Assembly: GCA_017462125.1 (NCBI GenBank)
Contig: JAFTRQ010000146.1
Location: 1-22,423, forward strand
DNA length: 22,423 nucleotides
Reading direction: 5' to 3'
Source of the DNA: Clostridia bacterium
GTDB lineage: Bacteria; Bacillota_A; Clostridia; Oscillospirales; CAG-272
A program made the translations under genes and the position numbers. The notes beneath the pieces are model-generated. The model did no database searches and had not been told where the DNA came from. It saw nothing but the letters and a program-made list of their open reading frames with translations. How positions within the stretch are numbered: position 1 is the first letter of the stretch; every line of letters starts with the position of its first letter. Positions 1 to 9,089 of the stretch are shown here, piece by piece.

Positions 1-1726
<1,726 letters not shown>

Positions 1727-1755
1727 ATAATAACACATTTTCCTCAAAAAGTAAA
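1727..1755 (-). promoter_or_regulatory. Probable sigma-A promoter of nifJ
   Basis: Read on the minus strand, TTTACT (1755-1750) and TATTAT (1732-1727) are 17 bases apart. Four of six and five of six bases match the consensus. The predicted start would be near 1720, giving a leader of about 95 bases. This is the best pair in the AT-rich divergent region of 315 bases between nifJ and the M18 gene. Confidence 0.5.
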
Positions 1756-1868
1756 GGGCTTTTTGAAAAAATCTGATATTTTTCTAACAATTTTTTCATC
1801 TTTATTATGGGAATTCGGGAAGAGAGGCGAATATTTGTATATTTTATGAAAAAAATACAAAACAAATA

Positions 1869-1916
1869 TTGACAATACCTATTAAAATAAAGTATAATTG
1901 AATCGTTAAGAACGAT
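1869..1916 (+). promoter_or_regulatory. Consensus promoter with a dyad at the transcription start (M18/GH78 operon)
   Basis: TTGACA (1869-1874) and TATAAT (1893-1898) are both perfect, with an 18-base spacer. Immediately after the -10 is a perfect dyad, ATCGTT-AAG-AACGAT (1902-1916), centred on the expected +1 region. A dyad in this place fits a repressor operator or a short 5' hairpin that stabilises the transcript. It is 24 bases before the aminopeptidase start. Confidence 0.8.
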
Positions 1917-1940
1917 CAACGAAAGAACCGGAGATGAAAT

Positions 1941-3227
1941 ATGAACGAAAAACTGTTTGACTATATTGCAAGCTCCCCCACAGCGTATCACGCCTGCGCG
2001 CACAGCGCCGAGATCTTGAAAAAGAGTGGCAGTGTCGAGCTTTTCGAGGGAGACAAATGGGCGCTTGAAGAGAACCGAAGCTATTTTGTGAGACGAAACG
2101 GATCCTCCCTGATCGCCTTCAAGATCCCTGCGGGAGGATTTAAGGGCTTTATGATCGCCGCCGCCCACGGTGACAGCCCTTGCCTTAAGATCAAGGAGAA
2201 TCCCGAGATGGCGGACAAGTATTACGTCCGTTTGTCAACGGAAACGTACGGCGGAATGATCTATTCCACCTGGCTCGACCGTCCTCTTGCCGTGGCGGGC
2301 AGAATTGCCGTCAAGACCGAAAAGGGAATCGCTGTCAGGCTTGTTGATACCAAGGAGCCCGTTGCATTGATCCCGAACGTGGCGATCCATATGAATCGCC
2401 AGATCAACAGCGGAATGAATTATAACGCATCGGTGGATCTGATCCCTCTTTACGGCGGTGAGAAGGAAAAGGACAGCTTTAAGAGCCGCATCGCCGACCT
2501 TGCAGGCGTATCTGTTGAGGATATCGTGACCACGGATCTGTTCCTCTATAATCCTCAGGCGGGCTATGAGTGGGCAAGATTTATCAGTGCGCCAAGGCTT
2601 GACGACCTGCAGTGTGCCTTCAGCGCTCTGGAGGGCTTCCTCGCTACAGAAGCGGCAACGGGAAAGGGCCTTCCCGTGTATGCGCTCTTTGATAATGAGG
2701 AGGTTGGAAGTCAGACCAAGCAGGGAGCGGCGTCCACCTTCCTGTACGACGTACTCAAGCGTGTGGTCAAGGCGCTTGGCGGTGATGAGGATGCATATCT
2801 TCAGATCGTGGCAAACAGCTTTATGGTCTCCTGTGATAACGCGCATTCGATCCATCCCAATCACCCCGAATTTTCCGACAGAAACCATACCGTTCATATG
2901 AACGGCGGTATTGTGATCAAGTACAATGCCAATCAGAAATATACCAGCGATGCCGTATCGGTGGCGCTGTTTAAGTCGGTCTGCGATGAAGCGGGCGTGC
3001 CCACGCAGTATTATGCCAATCGCGCCGATATGCCCGGCGGCTCCACGCTCGGAAATATTGCCAACACGCAGGTGTCGCTGAACACCGTTGATATCGGATT
3101 GGCACAGCTTGCCATGCATTCTGCGTTCGAAACCGCGGGTAAGGACGATACCGAGCATATGGTAAACGCGCTGAAGTGCTTCTATGCCAAGGGCATCAAA
3201 GCAACCGAGTGCGGATATGAGATCTGA
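1941..3227 (+). CDS. M18 family aspartyl-type aminopeptidase
   Basis: This is a 428-residue cytoplasmic zinc aminopeptidase of the M18 family, a normal length for the family, which removes N-terminal residues (Asp or Glu preferred in characterised members). The dinuclear metal site can be traced: H76-G-D78 in AAHGDSP, D221/D222 in PRLDD, E253-E254 in DNEEVGSQT, D299 in SCDNAHSIHPNHPE, and H393 near the C-terminus in LAMHSAFE. GGAGATG lies just upstream of the ATG. It is the first gene behind a consensus promoter, and the rhamnosidase-like gene follows after 57 bases with no terminator, so the two are probably co-transcribed. Its link with sugar breakdown is unclear; it may be a housekeeping gene that shares the promoter. 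Confidence 0.93.
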   Translation: MNEKLFDYIASSPTAYHACAHSAEILKKSGSVELFEGDKWALEENRSYFVRRNGSSLIAFKIPAGGFKGFMIAAAHGDSPCLKIKENPEMADKYYVRLSTETYGGMIYSTWLDRPLAVAGRIAVKTEKGIAVRLVDTKEPVALIPNVAIHMNRQINSGMNYNASVDLIPLYGGEKEKDSFKSRIADLAGVSVEDIVTTDLFLYNPQAGYEWARFISAPRLDDLQCAFSALEGFLATEAATGKGLPVYALFDNEEVGSQTKQGAASTFLYDVLKRVVKALGGDEDAYLQIVANSFMVSCDNAHSIHPNHPEFSDRNHTVHMNGGIVIKYNANQKYTSDAVSVALFKSVCDEAGVPTQYYANRADMPGGSTLGNIANTQVSLNTVDIGLAQLAMHSAFETAGKDDTEHMVNALKCFYAKGIKATECGYEI

Positions 3228-3284
3228 CGGCCCCGTATGACCGTAAAGCTTTGACCGGATAAACTTAAGAGAAAGGAAATAACA

Positions 3285-5378
3285 ATGTTTCAGTTAGCAC
3301 AACCGATTTTCCCGAAGGGAAAAGAAAAAGAAATGAACACCTTTGCGGTGTTCCGCACGGAGGTCGATTCCTTGAAGGGAGCCAAGATCCTCCTTACGGC
3401 GTATACCTTTTATCATCTTTACGTAAACGGCGAGTTCGTTGCCTTCGGTCCTGCGAGAACCGCGAAGGGATATGCAAGAGTTGACGTGATCGATCTTGAA
3501 AAGTATCATAAGGACGGTAAAAACGTGATCACGGTCGGAGTGATCGGATACAACTGCCGCACCCTGTCCACCGTTTATCAATCCTCCTTCTTTATTGCCG
3601 AGATCGTTGATGAAAACGGTGTGGTCGCTTATTCCGGAAGAGATTTTGAGAGCTTTTTGCCCTCCTGCCACGTGCAGAAAACCGAAAGATATTCGGTTCA
3701 GCGTCACTTTACCGAGGTCTGGGATTATACGGGCAAAAAATCTTGGGTAGATGAGGCTGACAGATGTGAGAGTGCCGTTTTGAACAACCTGACTTACATC
3801 GACCGCGTTGCGCCCTATGCGTATTATGAGGATGCCTTTCTTGATCGCGCGTCTGTCACGGGAACGCTTGCCTACGACGGGTCGGTAACTCCCAGAAAGC
3901 GCTTTTATTCCTTCCAGCCCAATGCGTATTGGGGCACGTTTGAAAGAGAAGAGGTTGGGCTTTATTATGAATGGGTGCAGTATCAGAAGCAGACACCCGT
4001 GTCGCGCGGAGTTGAGCTCCCCTTAAAGCTTGGCGGCCTTGAATATGCGCTTTTCGATTTCGGACGGTTGGAGACCGGATTTATTGGCCTTACAGCCCGC
4101 GCAACGGCAGATACCAAGATCAATATCGCTTTTTCCGAATATATTGAAGGTGAGATCTTCACCTATACCGATATGCACGTGCAAAACGTGGTTACCTTCA
4201 GCTTGGGAGCAGGCGAGGATATCGACTTTATGAGTCTGGAGCCTTATACCTGGCGTTACGCAATGGTAGCGTTGGAATACGGTGAGATCGAGCTGGAAGC
4301 CTTCGGTGTCAAGAGATTTGAGAACGACGTAACGGGACTTGAGATCCCCGAGCTTGAAAATAAGACGCTTCGGGATATCTACCGCGCGGCGGTGAAGACG
4401 TATGCGCACAACGCCGTTGACGTTTACACCGACTGCCCCTCCCGAGAGAGAGCGGGTTGGCTCTGTGACAGCTATTTTACGGGCAAGACCGAGCACTTCC
4501 TCTTCGGCACGACCTTCGTTGAGGATGCGTTCCTTGAAAACTACCGTCTCTATAAAAATGACGACGGCTTGATCCCCGAGGGCGCGATCCCGATGTGCTT
4601 CCCCTCGGATGTCAAGGACAACGGTGAGATGATCCCTCAGTGGACGATGTGGTATATCCTTGAGGTTGCGGATTATCTGACCAACAGAAACAAGAGCTGT
4701 GACAAGGAGCTGTTCCGCGACAGCATTTACGGTCTGCTTGATTTTTACGCGAGATATGAAAATGCAGACGGACTTCTTGAGGATCTGCCCTCCTGGAACT
4801 TCGTTGAGTGGAGTAAAGCGAACCAATGGGTCTTTAACGTAAACTATCCCACGAATTTCCTCTACGCGCAGGTGCTTGAGGCGGCGTACGAGCTGTACGG
4901 TGACGGGGCCCTCAAGGACAAGTGCGCCAAGGTGCGCAGAGTGGCGGTGGAGCAGTCCTTTGACGGTAAGCTTTTCCACGACCATTCGGTTCGCGGTGAG
5001 AATGGCGAGCTTGTGCTTCAGAATGATATCTCCGAGATCTGTCAGTATTACGCGATCCTGTTCGCGGGCATTGATATGAACGCACCCAAATATGCGGAGC
5101 TTCTGCGTCTGGTTCGTGACGTGTTCGGCGCGATCCGTAAGGAGGAGATGCCCGAGATCGAGGTCATCAACGCCTTCATCGGCGTATATCTCCGATTGGA
5201 GGCCTTGCTGAAGCTGAAGGAATTCGATCTTGTTCTGGCGGATATTGAAAGCTTCTTTGGAAATATGGAAAGACTGACGGGAACACTTTGGGAGAACCGT
5301 TCGGTGCACGGAAGCCTTGACCACGGCTTTGCATCCTATGCCGCCGTGGCAATGATGAAGGCATTGGAGGAAAAATAA
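3285..5378 (+). CDS. GH78-type alpha-L-rhamnosidase-like glycoside hydrolase
   Basis: This 697-residue protein has beta-sandwich domains (about 1-345) followed by an (alpha/alpha)6 barrel. The GH78 signature DCPSRERAGW begins at D383. Counting from it, D383, E388 and D395 have the same spacing as the catalytic-site acids D567, E572 and D579 of the characterised Bacillus enzyme RhaB, and E670 in GTLWE matches its late glutamate. The usual WLGD is WLCD here (Cys394). SLDHGF (677-682) matches the family C-terminal motif. There is no signal peptide, so it should act in the cytoplasm on imported rhamnosides or related unsaturated or modified sugars. AGAAAGGA precedes the ATG. Substrate specificity cannot be read from sequence; the family also contains non-rhamnosidase members. 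Confidence 0.88.
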   Translation: MFQLAQPIFPKGKEKEMNTFAVFRTEVDSLKGAKILLTAYTFYHLYVNGEFVAFGPARTAKGYARVDVIDLEKYHKDGKNVITVGVIGYNCRTLSTVYQSSFFIAEIVDENGVVAYSGRDFESFLPSCHVQKTERYSVQRHFTEVWDYTGKKSWVDEADRCESAVLNNLTYIDRVAPYAYYEDAFLDRASVTGTLAYDGSVTPRKRFYSFQPNAYWGTFEREEVGLYYEWVQYQKQTPVSRGVELPLKLGGLEYALFDFGRLETGFIGLTARATADTKINIAFSEYIEGEIFTYTDMHVQNVVTFSLGAGEDIDFMSLEPYTWRYAMVALEYGEIELEAFGVKRFENDVTGLEIPELENKTLRDIYRAAVKTYAHNAVDVYTDCPSRERAGWLCDSYFTGKTEHFLFGTTFVEDAFLENYRLYKNDDGLIPEGAIPMCFPSDVKDNGEMIPQWTMWYILEVADYLTNRNKSCDKELFRDSIYGLLDFYARYENADGLLEDLPSWNFVEWSKANQWVFNVNYPTNFLYAQVLEAAYELYGDGALKDKCAKVRRVAVEQSFDGKLFHDHSVRGENGELVLQNDISEICQYYAILFAGIDMNAPKYAELLRLVRDVFGAIRKEEMPEIEVINAFIGVYLRLEALLKLKEFDLVLADIESFFGNMERLTGTLWENRSVHGSLDHGFASYAAVAMMKALEEK

Positions 5379-5392
5379 AGTCGATCCCTCGC

Positions 5393-5422
5393 TTGACAGA
5401 TAATAAATAAAAATCATAACAT
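5393..5422 (+). promoter_or_regulatory. Possible internal promoter before the Gfo/Idh/MocA gene
   Basis: A perfect TTGACA (5393-5398) lies in the 60-base gap after the GH78 gene. An imperfect -10, CATAAC (16-base spacer) or TAACAT (18-base spacer), follows. It would let the dehydrogenase/isomerase pair be expressed apart from the two genes upstream. The weak -10 keeps this tentative. Confidence 0.35.
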
Positions 5423-5438
5423 AAGAAAGGTAAGAATT

Positions 5439-6494
5439 ATGAAAACTATTGCAGTAATCGGATGTGGACGAATCGCAGACGGCGCACATTTTCCCGCGCT
5501 GATGAAGATGGACGAGGTCAGAATCAAGTATGCTTGTGACCTGATCCTTGAAAAGGCAGAGAAGGCAAAGGAAAAGTACCCCAAGGTAGAGCAGGTGATC
5601 ACAGACTATCACGTTGCGCTCAACGACCCCGAGGTTGACGCCGTATTTGTACTTACCCCCAACTACGCACATTATACCGTTACAATGGACGCGCTTCGCG
5701 CAGGCAAGCACGTTATGTGTGAGAAGCCCATTACCATCAATTACGAGCTTTCCTGCGAGATGGCAGCGGAGGCAAAGAAGCAGGGCAAGATCCTCAATAT
5801 CGGTGTCTGCAACAGATATCATAAGTCTGTTGAGCTTATCGAGGAGATGAACAGACGCGGCGAGCTTGGTAACGTTTATCACGTTGTATGCTCCTTCCGC
5901 GCATTCAGAAGCATTCCCGGACTTGGCGGCGCGTTCACCGATAAGAGCCAGTCGGGCGGCGGTGTTCTTATCGACTGGGGTATCCATTACCTCGATCTGA
6001 TCCTCTACATCCTCGGCGCGCCCAAGCTCAAGACCCTGACCTGCGACGCTTACTGCGAGATGGCGAAGGATATGAAGGCGTATAAATACCACGGAATGTG
6101 GGCAGAGGATACCAAGGACGTTGAGAACGGTGTTAACAACGTTGACGACCTGATCAGCGGTTACGTGCGTACCGATAAGGCAAGCATTTCCTTCAACGGT
6201 GCTTGGGCACAGAATATCGATAAGGGCGAGACCTTCGTTGACTTCCTTGGCGACAAGAAGGGTGTCAGACTTCAGTATTGCAGCCAATTCTCTGTAACCG
6301 ACGGCGAAACGCTTGAGACCACTAACACAAACCACGATATTCCCAATATGTACCTTTGCGAGGACAGAGACTTTATCAAGTCTGTGGAGACCGGCGAAAA
6401 GAACCGCAACTATATCGACAACATTCTGGAAAGCATGAAGCTGCTTGACGGTCTCTATCGCTCTGCTGAGCTGAAAAAAGAGATCGAGTGCTGA
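5439..6494 (+). CDS. Gfo/Idh/MocA family NAD(P)-dependent sugar oxidoreductase
   Basis: This is a 351-residue cytoplasmic dehydrogenase. The N-terminal Rossmann fold starts with IAVIGCGRIADGAHFPAL (glycine-rich loop at residues 8-13). The catalytic-lysine motif CEKPI has K96. The C-terminal alpha/beta domain carries GGGVLIDWGIHYLD, where D179 and H183 occupy the usual proton-relay positions. Family members oxidise hydroxyls of sugars or cyclitols, or reduce keto-sugars. Length is typical. It lies 60 bases after the GH78 gene and 29 bases before the isomerase gene, which points to a shared pathway. AGAAAGG stands before the ATG. The exact substrate is unknown. Confidence 0.92.
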   Translation: MKTIAVIGCGRIADGAHFPALMKMDEVRIKYACDLILEKAEKAKEKYPKVEQVITDYHVALNDPEVDAVFVLTPNYAHYTVTMDALRAGKHVMCEKPITINYELSCEMAAEAKKQGKILNIGVCNRYHKSVELIEEMNRRGELGNVYHVVCSFRAFRSIPGLGGAFTDKSQSGGGVLIDWGIHYLDLILYILGAPKLKTLTCDAYCEMAKDMKAYKYHGMWAEDTKDVENGVNNVDDLISGYVRTDKASISFNGAWAQNIDKGETFVDFLGDKKGVRLQYCSQFSVTDGETLETTNTNHDIPNMYLCEDRDFIKSVETGEKNRNYIDNILESMKLLDGLYRSAELKKEIEC

Positions 6495-6523
6495 TCATTA
6501 TCTAAAGAGAGGTTTACTGTATT

Positions 6524-7366
6524 ATGAAACTCGGTGTTATAACAGATTGCTTCCGTCTGCCTGTACGTCCCGCCATTGAGAGAGCGGCGGCGCTTGGCTT
6601 TGACGGTGTTCAGATCTATGCTACGGGCGGTGAATTCTGCCCCGCGGCTCTTGATGCTTCGGCGCGTGCCGAGTATAAAAAGCTGTTCAAGAGCCTGAAT
6701 CTTCAGGTCAGCGCGCTTTGTGGCGATATGGGCGGTCACGGCTTTGAGATCAAAGAGCAGACCCCCGCGAGAATCGAGGCAACGTGCCGCATCGTAGACC
6801 TTGCGCATGAGCTTGAATCAAGCGTGGTCACTACCCATATCGGCGTGATCCCCTCCGATAAGAGTGAGGAAAAATATGATGTTATGCTGTCTGCATTGAC
6901 CGCTTGCGGCAGATATGCCAAGGAAAAGGGCGTTACCCTTGCCATCGAGACCGGTCCCGAGACCGCTAAGACCCTGCTTGCATTCCTGCAGGATACAGAC
7001 GGTGGCGTGGGTGTTAACCTTGACCCCGCAAACTTCGTTATGGTAACGGGTCAGGATCCCGTTGAGGCGGTTGAGCTTCTCGGTCCTTACATCAAGCATA
7101 CCCACGTTAAAGACGGAGTAATGTTACGAAAGGTCGATCCCAAGGTGATCTACGGTCACTTTGCCGACGGCGGCATTGAAGCTTTGAATATCGCGGACTT
7201 CTTCAAGGAGGTTCCCGTGGGCGAGGGAGACGTGGATTTCCCCGCATACCTTGCGGCATTGAAGAAGATCGGCTACAATGGCTATCTTACCATTGAGCGT
7301 GAAGCGGGCGCAAATCCCGAAGCCGATATTATCAAGGCAAGAGATGCGATCAAGAGCTTTTTGTAA
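6524..7366 (+). CDS. Sugar phosphate isomerase/epimerase (xylose-isomerase-like TIM barrel)
   Basis: This is a 280-residue protein of the AP-endonuclease-2/xylose-isomerase-like superfamily. Metal-site residues visible along the barrel are H105 (TTHIGV), E142 (LAIETGPET), D167 (VNLDPANF), H194 (KHTHVKDG) and E258 (LTIERE), which is the expected pattern. Members isomerise or epimerise sugars, or act as 3-keto-glycoside or C-glycoside lyases when paired with Gfo/Idh/MocA enzymes. AGAGAGG lies 12 bases before the ATG, and the gene follows the dehydrogenase by 29 bases, so the two probably act in sequence. It is the last gene of the unit: a long hairpin follows. The fold is secure, the reaction is not. 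Confidence 0.88.
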   Translation: MKLGVITDCFRLPVRPAIERAAALGFDGVQIYATGGEFCPAALDASARAEYKKLFKSLNLQVSALCGDMGGHGFEIKEQTPARIEATCRIVDLAHELESSVVTTHIGVIPSDKSEEKYDVMLSALTACGRYAKEKGVTLAIETGPETAKTLLAFLQDTDGGVGVNLDPANFVMVTGQDPVEAVELLGPYIKHTHVKDGVMLRKVDPKVIYGHFADGGIEALNIADFFKEVPVGEGDVDFPAYLAALKKIGYNGYLTIEREAGANPEADIIKARDAIKSFL

Positions 7367-7375
7367 TAATATGAC

Positions 7376-7432
7376 TATGGGGGAAGGGAGAAGCTTCTTG
7401 AAAGAGGCTTCTCCCTTCCTCCATACCCCCAT
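7376..7432 (+). terminator. Long hairpin ending the M18-GH78-dehydrogenase-isomerase unit
   Basis: A perfect 12-base inverted repeat, GAAGGGAGAAGC (7383-7394) and GCTTCTCCCTTC (7407-7418), has a 12-base loop. Outer arms ATGGGGG and CCCCCAT (to 7432) can extend it. It lies 16 bases after the isomerase stop. No strong T-run follows directly (CCTGTTTC), so it may work as a weak terminator or an mRNA 3'-end stabiliser. Confidence 0.6.
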
Positions 7433-7522
7433 CCTGTTTCAAGAACTTTTAAAAAGAAAATTTAGAAATTATCAAAGTTGATTGGCAAATATGATCAATA
7501 AACACGTGAAATTATAGGAGTG

Positions 7523-7551
7523 TTGACAAAAATTACATAAAATGATATAAT
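7523..7551 (+). promoter_or_regulatory. Perfect consensus sigma-A promoter of the lipoprotein gene
   Basis: TTGACA (7523-7528) and TATAAT (7546-7551) are both exact matches with the optimal 17-base spacer. The expected start is near 7558, giving a leader of about 50 bases. Such an unregulated-looking strong promoter suggests abundant expression of the small lipoprotein that follows. Confidence 0.85.
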
Positions 7552-7610
7552 AAACGTGAAGGGAGATGATGGGAAGGATTGTTTCGAAAGAAGATAAAGG
7601 AGGCTACTGT

Positions 7611-8114
7611 ATGAAAAAACTTTTATGTAAGATGATATGTTGTTTACTTGTTACGATATCGCTTGTATCGGTTGGTTGCAACATTCTTGAGAAGGGTGAG
7701 AGCGGGGCGTTAGTGGTTGCCGACAAACAGATAGATGTTCAAGGTGTCACAATATATGGAGAAAATCATTTTGAATTGCCTTTGGTGGTCACGCTGGAAG
7801 CGGTAGGCTGTGTTGTTGAATGGACAGACGAAGAAAATGCCACCGTGACTTGGAACGGGCAGAAATATACCTTGAATATCAGCGAGGACAGGCGCTGCTT
7901 TTCAAAAGTCGGAGATGATACGATAAATTACTTATTAGCTGCTCCGGGCAGTACAAATTACCACTTCAAGCCGATAGAAAATGACGTGATCATCGACAAC
8001 CTAACTTTTCGATTGATTTTGAGGGAGATGATGGGAATACCTGCAAATCTCTATGCCGATTGCGAAAGCTTGACAGTATACGTCGAGATTCTTCATACAG
8101 CGGAGGAAGAGTAG
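7611..8114 (+). CDS. Lipoprotein with copper-amine-oxidase-N-like (stalk) domain
   Basis: This is a 167-residue predicted lipoprotein. A lysine-rich start and hydrophobic stretch lead to the lipobox VSVGC, with the lipidated cysteine at residue 23. The body resembles the CuAO-N/stalk fold of Bacillota surface proteins: a PLVVTLEAVGCVVEWTDEE segment followed by ATVTWNGQKYTLNI, then a second half, DVIIDNLTFRLILREMMG. I chose the ATG at 7611, not the upstream one at 7566, because AAAGGAGG (7596-7603) is 7 bases before it and the signal peptide begins there. It probably sits on the outer face of the membrane; the role is unknown. Domain naming is by pattern only. Confidence 0.75.
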   Translation: MKKLLCKMICCLLVTISLVSVGCNILEKGESGALVVADKQIDVQGVTIYGENHFELPLVVTLEAVGCVVEWTDEENATVTWNGQKYTLNISEDRRCFSKVGDDTINYLLAAPGSTNYHFKPIENDVIIDNLTFRLILREMMGIPANLYADCESLTVYVEILHTAEEE

Positions 8115-8209
8115 TTGTACGAATATGATATACGTTTGAAAATTTTACGGTATATAAAGGTGATTGGGTAATTGTAAGCAAAAATATATTAAATCAACGG
8201 AGGTGTTAT

Positions 8210-8323
8210 ATGAAAAAACTGAAGCTGTTTTTAGTATTGCTGTTGAGTAGCCTTATGATTCTATCCGGATGCTCACCGTATTGTTTTTACCCCTCTGATC
8301 TATCTGATAGATATTGCTACTAA
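8210..8323 (+). CDS. Very small (37-residue) lipoprotein
   Basis: The frame encodes 37 residues: MKKLKLFLVLLLSSLMIL, then the lipobox LSGC with cysteine 21. A mature peptide of only 17 residues follows, rich in Tyr, Ser, Asp and Cys (SPYCFYPSDLSDRYCY after the lipidated cysteine). CGGAGG stands 6 bases before the ATG, and a GC-rich hairpin begins 9 bases after the TAA, so this looks like a complete gene. It lies 95 bases after the stalk-like lipoprotein and may share its transcript. Two extra cysteines (25 and 36) could form a disulfide. I do not recognise the family. Small lipoproteins of this size include toxin/antidote-like entericidins, but there is no evidence of homology. Confidence 0.7.
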   Translation: MKKLKLFLVLLLSSLMILSGCSPYCFYPSDLSDRYCY

Positions 8324-8331
8324 ACATTATT

Positions 8332-8355
8332 GCCCCTGCGCATTTGCGCAGGGGC
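8332..8355 (+). terminator. Terminator hairpin after the small lipoprotein
   Basis: GCCCCTGCGC (8332-8341) and GCGCAGGGGC (8346-8355) are perfectly complementary across a 4-base loop ATTT. It starts 9 bases after the small lipoprotein stop codon. The following sequence AACTTTCATATA is only modestly T-rich. Confidence 0.65.
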
Positions 8356-8416
8356 AACTTTCATATATCAATGAGCTTTTGCTGACAAGCACTGCATTCG
8401 CGGTCACAAAAGCGAA

Positions 8417-8434
8417 GCCCCGCTGAGGCGGGGC
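8417..8434. terminator. Hairpin in the convergent region before the GNAT gene
   Basis: GCCCCGC (8417-8423), loop TGAG, GCGGGGC (8428-8434). On the plus strand it is followed by AAATAATAATTTTT, and on the minus strand by TTCGCTTTTG. It sits between convergent genes and could end transcription in both directions. Confidence 0.55.
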
Positions 8435-8481
8435 AAATAATAATTTTTAGCAATATAATAGAATCCTTTTATATGGAGCGA

Positions 8482-9033
8482 TCATAGATCTATTTTGTAA
8501 ATATATCCATATCGCTGGTAAAGCTTACTGTCGCTAATACCAATATAATTTCCAACCTTAGTTCCAAGCCTTTCATAAAGAGCAAGGGCTTGATGATGAC
8601 TTGACTTGATATAGATTTGTTTAACGCCTTGTGCACGCAGGTCTTCAAATATCTCTCCTTGGAGCCAAGCCGAGCCGTAGCCTTTCCCGCGACAGGCTTC
8701 TATTATATGAAATCCGGTGAAGTGAGCTATTTCCTTTGAATCCGGAACGATCCCGTCTTTTGCAAGCGAATCCAGTGTAATCTGACTGCCTATTAAGGCG
8801 AACGCGACACCGATGATCGTTTCGTTTTCTTCAAGATAGTAAATATCGAGCTGACCCTTTTCGTGCATTTGTATGGATGACATCACTTTTTTGATCCACT
8901 CTGCCGTATGCTTCGCTTCGTCCCAATCGTCGTATATTCCTTTTCTTGCTTTTTCTTCACAAAATTGTTTTATAGGAAAAAGATACTTTTCGATATCCTC
9001 AAAGGTGTGTTGCGCGGTTATATGAATCTTCAT
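8482..9033 (-). CDS. GNAT family N-acetyltransferase
   Basis: This 183-residue protein should transfer an acetyl group from acetyl-CoA to an amine of unknown identity in the cytoplasm. The acetyl-CoA loop is CRGKGYGSAWLQ, followed by the typical IYIKSSHHQALALYERLGTKVG segment, in which a C-terminal YERLGF-like motif closes the fold. I place the start at the ATG at 9033 (MKIHITAQH), preceded by GGAAGG. An upstream in-frame start at 9111 would overlap the preceding gene and lacks a good ribosome binding site. It follows the TIM-barrel hydrolase gene by 56 bases on the same strand, possibly in one operon. The acceptor is not predictable. Confidence 0.85.
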   Translation of the reverse strand: MKIHITAQHTFEDIEKYLFPIKQFCEEKARKGIYDDWDEAKHTAEWIKKVMSSIQMHEKGQLDIYYLEENETIIGVAFALIGSQITLDSLAKDGIVPDSKEIAHFTGFHIIEACRGKGYGSAWLQGEIFEDLRAQGVKQIYIKSSHHQALALYERLGTKVGNYIGISDSKLYQRYGYIYKIDL

Positions 9034-9089
9034 AGTTAGTTTCCTTCCAATATGCTTTGTCGCAGGTACGCCAAGGAGTCTTTTTTGCT

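Noticed and set aside
4023..6335. 770-codon open frame on the minus strand
   Set aside because: It is antisense to the GH78 and dehydrogenase genes, spans their gap and has no recognisable domain or ribosome binding site.
7566..7610. Upstream ATG for the stalk-like lipoprotein
   Set aside because: It would place 15 polar residues before the signal peptide, and the strong AAAGGAGG serves the ATG at 7611.
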